From: JAUREX01 sp044356825 | Lineage (GTDB): Bacteria; Pseudomonadota; Alphaproteobacteria; Rhodobacterales; Rhodobacteraceae | Direction: 5' to 3' | Assembly: GCA_044356825.1 (NCBI GenBank) | Contig: JBIKVM010000142.1 | Span: forward strand, 1-7,774 | Length of the DNA stretch: 7,774 bases | Shown: positions 1-5,649 of the stretch, in pieces | Numbering within the stretch: position 1 is the stretch's first letter | Layout: each line of letters starts with the position of its first letter | Notes under the pieces: model-generated | The model's database searches: none | Seen by the model: the letters and a program-made list of their open reading frames with translations, nothing else | What the model was told of the DNA's origin: nothing | Position numbers and translations under genes: made by a program

Positions 1-1775
1 GCTGGCGGCCCGGTGAAGGGGCCCGCGCGGCCCGCAGCCTCGGCCTGCGTCGCGCCGTCGCCATCGGACTCGAGCCAGGCGTCCGCCGTGAAACCCGCGC
101 CCCGCTCGGCCGACAGCACGCGCCCCTCGGGGCCCATGATGCCGACAAGCCCGCCATCGGCCGAGACAAGCACCCCGGGCCGCTCGGCCATTACCCAGGG
201 CAGAAGGCAGAGCGCCGCCGCCACCGCCCCGACCCAGCGCGCCCGCCCCGGCCAGCCGATGACCCACACCCCCGCAAGCGCGAGCGCGGGCAGGATCCAG
301 CCCGGCGGCTCGGTCACCGTTGTCACCGCCCCCTCGAGCCCTGCCACGAACCGCGCGACCCACAGCACCCAGGCGATGCCCTGCTCCATCACCCACAGCG
401 CCGGCCCCTCGAGGCCAAGCGGCGCCAGCACCGCCGCGACAACGGCCGCGGGCATCACGAAGGTGCCGACGATCGGCACGCTCAGCACATTGGCAAGCAG
501 CCCGTATTCGGCGATCCGGTTGAAATGCGCCGCGGCGACCGGCGCAGTCGCCCATCCCGCCACCGCCGAGGTGAAGAGCGTGACCGCGATGGGCCGCAGC
601 AACCATGGGATGCGCCGCGCCGACATCCGCCCCCGCAGCCCCCCGAACGCCGCAACGAGGGCGGCGGTGGCCGCGAAGGACATCTGGAAGCCCGGATCCA
701 CGAGTGCCTCGGGCTGGACGAGCAGGATGATGATCGCCGCGATCGCGACCGAGCGCAGCGAGATCGCCCGCCGGTCGAGCAGCACCGCCCCGAGAAAGAC
801 CGATACCATCACGAAGGCGCGCTCGGTCGCGACATTTCCGCCCGAGATGAGCAGGTAGAAGGCGCCGGCTGCAAGCGCCACGGCCGCCGCGACCTTCTTG
901 CCCGGCACGCGCAGCGCGAGCGGCGGCACGCAGGCGATCGCGCCGCGCACCGCGCCGAAGACGAAGGCGGTGATGAGGCCCATGTGCAGGCCAGAGATCG
1001 ACAAGAGGTGCGAGAGGTTCGAATCGCGCAGCGCCTCGGTTGTCTCCTTGCCGATCCCCGAGCGGTCGCCGGTCGTGAGCGCGGCCGCCACCCCACCTGC
1101 GTCGCCCTCGATCGCACCCATGAGGCGCAGCGTGATCGCCTCGCGCAGGCGGTTGATGCGCGCCTCGCCCGGGGCGGGGGGGTCGAGGACCTCGGGCGGG
1201 GTGCGGGTATAGCCGAGCGCGCCCAGCCCGCGGAACCATGCCATGCGGCGGAAATCGAAGCCGCCGGGCTCGACCGGCCCCTCGGGCGGGGACAGGTGGG
1301 CGACAAGCCGGATGCGGCTGCCCGGTTCGGGCCGCGCGCCCTCGGCCTCGCCGTGAAACGAGACGCGCACCCGCCCGGGCGTGCGCTCGGGCGCGACATC
1401 CTCGAGCCGCACCTCGGCCAGCGTGACGCGCAGGCGGTCGGAATAGGAGCGGTCGATGCCGACGACCACCCCCTCGACCGGGCCGTGATAGCGAAAGCCG
1501 AGGACGGGCGCCGCGACGCGCTCGGCCCGCAGCCCGCAGGCAAGGATGCCGAGCGCCGCGCAGAGGATCGCGGCCGCCGGCACGCGCCAGCGTTCGGGTC
1601 CGCGCGCCATGGCCGCCGCTCCCGCCAGCGCCACGGCGGCGGCGCCGAGATGGAACCACAGTCCCGGCTCCACCGCGAGGCTGAGCCACAGGCCGATCCC
1701 TGCCGCGATCGCGACGGGAACGAAGACGAAGAGATGCCCCCGCGCCTCGGCAAGCACGCGCAGGGGATCGATCAT
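1..1775 (-). CDS. comEC: ComEC/Rec2 family DNA-uptake channel protein (C-terminus off the left edge)
   Basis: Reading the minus strand from ATG at 1775 gives 591 codons without a stop, running off position 1. ComEC forms the inner-membrane channel that passes single-stranded DNA into the cytoplasm during transformation. The N-terminus has hydrophobic segments at about residues 14-35, 41-56 and 65-80. A DUF4131-like soluble region follows, ending in GGFDFRRMAWFRGLGALGY near residue 170. The Competence domain then shows SGLHM (261-265), SGGNVATERA (about 311-320), DPGFQMSF (360-367) and HFNRIAEYGLLAN, all family hallmarks. After the last membrane segment, residues 533-591 resemble the degenerate tail of alphaproteobacterial ComEC and lack the LDVGQGD motif of the metallo-beta-lactamase domain. 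I expect roughly 100 residues to be missing. GTG codons at 1781 and 1784 are alternative starts; no strong ribosome site distinguishes them. It is divergent from gltX. Family assignment is firm; whether this organism is naturally transformable cannot be told. Confidence 0.93.
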   Translation of the reverse strand, partial: MIDPLRVLAEARGHLFVFVPVAIAAGIGLWLSLAVEPGLWFHLGAAAVALAGAAAMARGPERWRVPAAAILCAALGILACGLRAERVAAPVLGFRYHGPVEGVVVGIDRSYSDRLRVTLAEVRLEDVAPERTPGRVRVSFHGEAEGARPEPGSRIRLVAHLSPPEGPVEPGGFDFRRMAWFRGLGALGYTRTPPEVLDPPAPGEARINRLREAITLRLMGAIEGDAGGVAAALTTGDRSGIGKETTEALRDSNLSHLLSISGLHMGLITAFVFGAVRGAIACVPPLALRVPGKKVAAAVALAAGAFYLLISGGNVATERAFVMVSVFLGAVLLDRRAISLRSVAIAAIIILLVQPEALVDPGFQMSFAATAALVAAFGGLRGRMSARRIPWLLRPIAVTLFTSAVAGWATAPVAAAHFNRIAEYGLLANVLSVPIVGTFVMPAAVVAAVLAPLGLEGPALWVMEQGIAWVLWVARFVAGLEGAVTTVTEPPGWILPALALAGVWVIGWPGRARWVGAVAAALCLLPWVMAERPGVLVSADGGLVGIMGPEGRVLSAERGAGFTADAWLESDGDGATQAEAAGRAGPFTGPP

Positions 1776-1857
1776 CCGCACCACTTGTTGACCGCCCCGG
1801 ATTGCCCTTAAGAAGTCCGCAACCTGCCCCGCCGGGGGTTAGCGGAAGGTTAATGCC
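1776..1857. promoter_or_regulatory. Divergent comEC/gltX intergenic region with weak promoter-like boxes
   Basis: These 82 bases must hold the start signals for both flanking genes unless comEC starts slightly upstream. On the plus strand TTGACC (1788-1793) could be a -35 box. The best -10 match is TAAGAA (1809-1814) at a short 15-base spacing, so the call is weak. CCCCG (1827-1831) and CGGGG (1833-1837) form an inverted repeat around a single C. This could fold in the gltX leader only with a widened loop. GGAAGG (1844-1849) lies 8 bases before the gltX ATG and is a good Shine-Dalgarno site. Confidence 0.3.
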
Positions 1858-3303
1858 ATGTCCCTCGCCCCTGACCATGCCCCCGCGGCTCGCCTCGTCG
1901 TGACGCGCTTCGCCCCCTCGCCGACGGGCTATCTGCACATCGGGGGGGCGCGCACCGCGCTCTTCAACTGGCTTTATGCCCGCGGGCGGGGCGGGAAGTT
2001 CCTGCTCCGGATCGAGGACACCGACCGCGAACGCTCCACCCCCGAGGCGACCGAGGCGATCCTCAAGGGGCTGACCTGGCTCGGGCTCGACTGGGACGGC
2101 GAGGCGATCAGCCAATTCGCCCGCAAGGACCGCCACGCCGAGGTCGCCCACGAGATGGTCGCGCGGGGTGCGGCCTATCGCTGCTTCTCGCCGCCCGAAG
2201 AGATCGAGGCCGCGCGCGCGAGCGCGCTGGCCGAGGGGCGCTCGACCCTCTTTCGCAGCCCCTGGCGCGACGCCGACCCCGCGACCCACCCCGACGCGCC
2301 CTTCGTCATCCGGATCCGGGCCCCGCGCGAGGGCGAGACGGTGATCGAGGACGCGGTGCAGGGCACGGTGCGCTTCGGCAACGACCAGCTCGACGATATG
2401 GTCTGTTTACGTTCGGATGGTACGCCGACCTACATGCTCGCGGTGGTGGTCGACGATCACGACATGGGGGTCACGCATGTCATCCGGGGGGACGATCACC
2501 TGAACAACGCCGCCCGCCAGACGATGGTCTATCGCGCCATGGGCTGGGAGGTGCCGGTCTGGGCGCATATCCCGCTGATCCACGGCCCCGACGGCAAGAA
2601 GCTCTCGAAGCGGCACGGGGCGGTCGGGCTCGAGCAATATGCGGCGATGGGCTATCCGCCGGCGGCGCTGCGCAACTATCTCGCGCGGCTCGGCTGGTCG
2701 CATGGTGATGCCGAGGTCTTCACCGACGCCGAGGCGAGGGCGTGGTTCGACCTGGCCGGGATCGGGCGGGCGCCGGCGCGGCTCGACTTCAAGAAGCTCG
2801 AACATCTGAGCGCGCGCCACATCGCCATGATGGACGATGCTGCGCTGCTGCATGACATCGCGGCCTATCGCGCGGCGATCGGGGCCGAACCCTTCTCGGC
2901 CGCCGAGGTTGCGGCACTTGGCCGGGCGCTGCATTGTGTCAAGGACAAGGCCCGGACGCTGGGTGAGCTGCTTGAAAAGTCTGGATTTATCCTTGCATCG
3001 CGGCCACTTTCGCCAGATTCGGCGGCGCTCGGGGCACTGGACTTGGTATCCCGTGGCATACTGTCAGAATTGACGCCGCAGTTGCAAAATGCTAGCTGGA
3101 CGAAGGAAACGCTCGATGGGATCGTCGGGGCTGCGGCAGCAGCGCGCGGTCTGGGTCTTGGCAAGGTGGCCGCTCCGTTGCGCGCCGCCCTGTCGGGGCG
3201 GACGGTCAGTCCGAGCGTGTTCGACATGATGCTTGTCCTCGGCCGGGACGAGACGATCGCACGGATCAAGGATGCCGTGCACTGGCCCGAAGGGGCCCGC
3301 TAG
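1858..3303 (+). CDS. gltX: Glutamyl-tRNA synthetase
   Basis: A 481-residue class I aminoacyl-tRNA synthetase of normal bacterial length. It charges tRNA(Glu) with glutamate using ATP in the cytoplasm, and in some alphaproteobacteria a GluRS also charges tRNA(Gln) before amidation. The ATP-binding HIGH-type motif is SPTGYLHIGG (residues 21-30) and the KMSKS-type motif is KLSKR (248-252). GluRS-typical RIEDTDRERS (51-60) lies between them, and the C-terminal helical anticodon-binding region occupies roughly 330-481. The CxC zinc-type arrangement of E. coli GluRS is not seen; only YRCF (107-110) is present. GGAAGG lies 8 bases before the ATG, which supports this start; the ATG at 1853 is out of frame. 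Codons are strongly GC-ending except around residues 372-414, and a lone TTA leucine codon occurs at 2407. The tail LVLGRDETIARI is typical. Many alphaproteobacteria carry two gltX paralogues, and I cannot say which this is. Confidence 0.97.
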   Translation: MSLAPDHAPAARLVVTRFAPSPTGYLHIGGARTALFNWLYARGRGGKFLLRIEDTDRERSTPEATEAILKGLTWLGLDWDGEAISQFARKDRHAEVAHEMVARGAAYRCFSPPEEIEAARASALAEGRSTLFRSPWRDADPATHPDAPFVIRIRAPREGETVIEDAVQGTVRFGNDQLDDMVCLRSDGTPTYMLAVVVDDHDMGVTHVIRGDDHLNNAARQTMVYRAMGWEVPVWAHIPLIHGPDGKKLSKRHGAVGLEQYAAMGYPPAALRNYLARLGWSHGDAEVFTDAEARAWFDLAGIGRAPARLDFKKLEHLSARHIAMMDDAALLHDIAAYRAAIGAEPFSAAEVAALGRALHCVKDKARTLGELLEKSGFILASRPLSPDSAALGALDLVSRGILSELTPQLQNASWTKETLDGIVGAAAAARGLGLGKVAAPLRAALSGRTVSPSVFDMMLVLGRDETIARIKDAVHWPEGAR

Positions 3304-3369
3304 CGCGCCGCCTCGGGCGACACGCCACCACAGGCCGGCCGGGGGCTGGCACGAACAGGGGGTAGAGGG

Positions 3370-4665
3370 ATGTCCGCATCGAAACGCACCGCAACCATCA
3401 CGCTGGACGGCAAGACGATCGACCTGCCGGTGCAGCACGGCACGACGGGGCCTGATGTCCTCGACATCCGCAAGCTTTACGCCGAGGCCGACGTCTTCAC
3501 CTTCGATCCGGGCTTCACCTCGACCGCGGCCTGCGAATCGGCCATCACCTACATCGACGGCGACGCGGGCGAGCTGCTCTATCGCGGCTATCCGATCGAG
3601 CAGCTGGCCGAGAAGTCATCCCACCTCGAGGTCTGCTATCTGCTCCTTTACGGCGAGCTTCCGACGGCCGCCCAGCTCGCGGACTTCAAGGGCCGCGTCA
3701 CGCGCCACACCATGGTGCATGAGCAGATGCACTATTTCTTCCGCGGCTTCCGTCGCGACAGCCACCCGATGGCGACGATGGTGGGCGTGGTGGGCGCGAT
3801 GTCGGCCTTCTATCACGACAGCCTCGACATCAACGATCCCTGGCAGCGCGAGGTCGCGGCCATCCGCATGATCGCGAAACTGCCCACGATCGCCGCGATG
3901 GCCTACAAGTATTCGATCGGCCAGCCCTTCGTCTATCCGAAGAACAGCCTCGATTACGCCTCGAACTTCCTGCACATGTGCTTTGCAGTCCCCTGCGAGG
4001 AGTATGTGGTCAAGCCCGCGCTCGCCAAGGCCATGGACCGCATCATGATGCTCCATGCCGACCACGAGCAGAACGCCTCGACCTCGACGGTGCGGCTGGC
4101 CGGCTCGTCGGGCGCCAACCCCTTTGCCTGCATAGCCGCCGGCATCGCCTGCCTCTGGGGGCCGGCGCATGGCGGGGCGAATCAGGCCTGCCTCGAGATG
4201 CTGCGCGAGATCGGGACGGTGGAGCGCATCCCCGAATTCATCCGCCGCGCCAAGGACAAGAACGACAGCTTCCGCCTCATGGGCTTCGGCCACCGCGTCT
4301 ACAAGAACTTCGACCCGCGCGCGAAGGTGATGAAGGAATCGGCCGACGAGGTGCTGGGCCTGCTCGGGGTCGAGAACAACGAGATCCTGAAGGTCGCCAA
4401 GGAGCTTGAGCGGATCGCGCTTGAGGATGAGTATTTCATCTCGAAGAAGCTCTATCCGAACGTCGATTTCTATTCGGGCATCATCCTCGAGGCGATGGGC
4501 TTCCCGACCTCGATGTTCACGCCGATCTTCGCGCTCTCGCGCACGGTCGGCTGGATCTCGCAGTGGAAGGAGATGATCGCGGACCCGGCGCAGAAGATCG
4601 GGCGTCCGCGCCAGCTCTATGTCGGCCCGACCCGGCGCGACTATGTCGAGGTGGGCGCGCGCTGA
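3370..4665 (+). CDS. gltA: Citrate synthase, type II (hexameric class)
   Basis: A 431-residue protein, the usual length of Gram-negative type II citrate synthases. It condenses acetyl-CoA with oxaloacetate to give citrate and CoA, the entry step of the TCA cycle. Catalytic residues are in place: H267 in GPAHGGAN, H308 in GFGHRVYKNFDPRA and D366 in PNVDFYSG, matching E. coli H264, H305 and D362 from memory. HADHEQN (229-235) and GRPRQLY (411-417) are also typical. C209 in AVPCEEY aligns with E. coli Cys206, the cysteine linked to NADH inhibition, so NADH sensitivity is possible but not shown. The N-terminal ITLDGK...LPVQHGTTGPDVLD stretch matches the beta-rich N-terminal domain of this type. 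AGGGGG (3357-3362) lies 7 bases before the ATG. The 66-base gap after gltX has no clear terminator, so read-through from gltX is plausible; I cannot exclude a separate promoter. Confidence 0.98.
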   Translation: MSASKRTATITLDGKTIDLPVQHGTTGPDVLDIRKLYAEADVFTFDPGFTSTAACESAITYIDGDAGELLYRGYPIEQLAEKSSHLEVCYLLLYGELPTAAQLADFKGRVTRHTMVHEQMHYFFRGFRRDSHPMATMVGVVGAMSAFYHDSLDINDPWQREVAAIRMIAKLPTIAAMAYKYSIGQPFVYPKNSLDYASNFLHMCFAVPCEEYVVKPALAKAMDRIMMLHADHEQNASTSTVRLAGSSGANPFACIAAGIACLWGPAHGGANQACLEMLREIGTVERIPEFIRRAKDKNDSFRLMGFGHRVYKNFDPRAKVMKESADEVLGLLGVENNEILKVAKELERIALEDEYFISKKLYPNVDFYSGIILEAMGFPTSMFTPIFALSRTVGWISQWKEMIADPAQKIGRPRQLYVGPTRRDYVEVGAR

Positions 4666-4686
4666 CCCCGGTCAGAGCGCGTCCAT
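4651..4686. terminator. Imperfect inverted repeat across the convergent gltA/yebC stop codons, candidate bidirectional terminator
   Basis: Left arm 4651-4667 and right arm 4670-4686 are 17 bases each, separated by CC, and match at 14 of 17 positions as reverse complements. The innermost six pairs (CTGACC/GGTCAG) are perfect and contain both stop codons. In plus-strand RNA two of the three mismatches become G:U pairs, leaving only G4661/A4676 unpaired, so the hairpin should be stronger in the gltA transcript. With only two bases at the centre, the inner pairs must open to make a loop. There is no T-tract on either side, so classic intrinsic termination is not shown. Confidence 0.45.
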
Positions 4687-5415
4687 GAGCGCGTCCGACA
4701 TCTCGAAGTTGGCGGTGACGTTCTGGACGTCATCGTCCTCCTCGAGGGTCTCGATCAGACGCATCAACTTCTGCGCAGCCTCGAGCTCGGCGATCTCGGT
4801 CGTCGAGGCGGGCTTCCAGACCAGTTTTGCGCTCTCGGCCTCGCCGAGGGCGACCTCGAGCGCGGCCGCCACCTCGCCGAGATCTGCCGCCGCGCACCAG
4901 ATCAGGTGGCCGTCCTCGGAACTCTCGACATCCTCGGCCCCGGCCTCGATCGCCGCCTCGAACACCTGCTCGGCGCTGCCTGCCTTCGTGCCATAGCTGA
5001 TCTGGCCCATGCGGCCGAACATGAAGCTGACCGCGCCCGTCTCGGCCAGATTGCCGCCATTCTTGGTGAAGGTGCTGCGGACGTTCGAGGCGGTGCGGTT
5101 GCGGTTGTCCGTCATGGCCTCGACGATGATCGCGACCCCGCCCGGACCGTAGCCTTCATAGCGGATTTCATCGAGCAACTCCGCATCCGCCGAGGATGCC
5201 TTGGAGATGGCGCGGTCGATCACGTCGCGGGGCATGGAATTGGCCCTCGCTTCGCGCACCGCAAGGCGCAGGCGGGCGTTCTTGTCGGGGTCGGGATCGC
5301 CCATGCGGGCCGCCACCGTGATCTCGCGCGAGAGCTTCGAGAAGAGCCGCGAGCGCGCGGCGTCCTGCTTGCCCTTGCGGTGCTGGATGTTGGCCCATTT
5401 GGAATGGCCGGCCAT
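4672..5415 (-). CDS. yebC: YebC/PmpR/TACO1 family protein
   Basis: A 247-residue protein of normal family length, reading from ATG at 5415. YebC-family proteins have been described as DNA-binding transcription regulators (PmpR-like), while the mitochondrial homologue TACO1 is a translation activator. The bacterial role is therefore best left open between the two. The start is fixed by the invariant N-terminus MAGHSKWANIQHRKGKQD. Other hallmarks are YEGYGPGGVA (86-95), DNRNRTASNVR (103-113), GGNLAETGAVSFMF (120-133) and VQNVTANF (230-237). An in-frame ATG at 5466 would add 17 residues without family similarity. GGGGG (5422-5426) lies six bases before the chosen start and serves as its Shine-Dalgarno site. 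In many bacteria yebC sits next to ruvC; no ruv gene is visible here. The gene is convergent with gltA and divergent from the aminotransferase gene. Confidence 0.95.
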   Translation of the reverse strand: MAGHSKWANIQHRKGKQDAARSRLFSKLSREITVAARMGDPDPDKNARLRLAVREARANSMPRDVIDRAISKASSADAELLDEIRYEGYGPGGVAIIVEAMTDNRNRTASNVRSTFTKNGGNLAETGAVSFMFGRMGQISYGTKAGSAEQVFEAAIEAGAEDVESSEDGHLIWCAAADLGEVAAALEVALGEAESAKLVWKPASTTEIAELEAAQKLMRLIETLEEDDDVQNVTANFEMSDALMDAL

Positions 5416-5441
5416 GTCGCGCCCCCGATGCTGTTTTCCTG

Positions 5442-5456
5442 CGCCCCCTTCGGGCG
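5442..5456 (-). promoter_or_regulatory. Short inverted repeat in the yebC leader region
   Basis: CGCCC (5442-5446) and GGGCG (5452-5456) are perfect 5-base arms around a 5-base loop. The element lies 26 bases upstream of the yebC start and overlaps the start point predicted from the candidate promoter. No T-tract follows on the minus strand, so it is not an obvious terminator. In such GC-rich DNA a stem this short can easily be chance. Confidence 0.25.
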
Positions 5457-5462
5457 GACCTC

Positions 5463-5491
5463 CCATAGCCCAGCCGCGTGCAGCCCTGCAA
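5463..5491 (-). promoter_or_regulatory. Candidate sigma-70-like promoter for yebC
   Basis: Read on the minus strand, TTGCAG (5491-5486) and CTATGG (5468-5463) are separated by exactly 17 bases. That is the standard -35/-10 spacing, and the boxes sit about 50 bases ahead of the yebC ATG. Transcription would start near 5455, at the edge of the small inverted repeat at 5442-5456. The -10 box is a partial match, so this is a suggestion only. Confidence 0.35.
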
Positions 5492-5543
5492 GACAGGCGC
5501 GCGGGTGGGCCTGCTCGGGCGCGGGTTGCAGCCGAGGCGCAGA

Positions 5544-5578
5544 ATTGCGGCTATCATGTTGAGTATTGCGTCGTTGCG
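5544..5578 (+). promoter_or_regulatory. AT-richer patch with spaced TTGCG direct repeats upstream of the aminotransferase gene
   Basis: ATTGCG occurs at 5544-5549 and again at 5565-5570, exactly 21 bases apart (about two helical turns). A variant, GTTGCG, is at 5573-5578. TATCAT (5552-5557) between the first two copies resembles a -10 box, but no good -35 lies at standard spacing; TTGCAG at 5526 is 20 bases away. This is the most AT-rich part of the divergent gap. It is a plausible promoter and/or regulator-binding region for the downstream pair, not proven. Confidence 0.3.
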
Positions 5579-5586
5579 CCCCGGTG

Positions 5587-5598
5587 ATCCCGCGGGAT
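5587..5598. promoter_or_regulatory. Perfect 12-bp palindrome, candidate operator
   Basis: ATCCCGCGGGAT reads identically on both strands and lies in the non-coding gap between yebC and the aminotransferase gene, immediately before an in-frame ATG at 5599. Perfect symmetry suits a dimeric regulator. If transcription begins near the TATCAT box, this site would lie just downstream of the start point, a common position for a repressor. No regulator gene is visible in the window to pair with it. Confidence 0.35.
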
Positions 5599-5623
5599 AT
5601 GGATCTCGGGCGCCCGCAGGGTT

Positions 5624-5639
5624 GGCGCGAGAGAGCGCC
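5624..5639 (+). promoter_or_regulatory. Small leader hairpin just upstream of the aminotransferase start
   Basis: GGCGC (5624-5628) and GCGCC (5635-5639) form a perfect 5-bp stem around the purine loop GAGAGA. The stem ends 10 bases before the ATG at 5650. The loop holds the only purine run resembling a ribosome-binding site near this start, although it is 15 or more bases away. CGAAG at 5639-5643 is a weaker but better-spaced alternative. It could influence translation initiation, or be chance. Confidence 0.3.
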
Positions 5640-5649
5640 GAAGCACCCG

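Noticed and set aside
13..858. Plus-strand open frame (281 codons) opposite the comEC C-terminal half
   Set aside because: The translation is Ala/Ser/Pro/Thr-rich without domain signals, and it is antisense to conserved ComEC sequence.
809..1753. Minus-strand open frame (314 codons) in another frame of comEC
   Set aside because: It is Arg/Ser/Pro-rich and out of frame with the hallmark-bearing ComEC reading that spans 1775 to 1.
525..1811. Long plus-strand open frame (428 codons) opposite comEC
   Set aside because: Its product is a low-complexity Arg/Asp/Gly/His-rich string with no recognisable domain. The minus strand over the same bases encodes a clear ComEC with several hallmark motifs. 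Long antisense frames are expected in DNA this GC-rich.
3304..3369. Possible terminator in the gltX-gltA gap, around GGCCGGCC (3333-3340)
   Set aside because: The 8-base palindrome has no room for a loop, flanking pairing is poor, and no T-tract follows. It is most likely composition-driven.
3616..4293. Minus-strand open frame (225 codons) inside gltA
   Set aside because: It is antisense to the catalytic core of citrate synthase and has no recognisable motif.
5416..5466. N-terminal extension of yebC from ATG at 5466
   Set aside because: The 17 added residues are Gly/Pro-rich with no family similarity, while MAGHSKW at 5415 is the invariant YebC start with a good ribosome site.
5566..5649. 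Extended aminotransferase from TTG 5566 or ATG 5599
   Set aside because: Neither codon has a convincing ribosome site, the extension is unlike the family, and it would run through the palindrome and hairpin. The 465-residue form matches the usual length.
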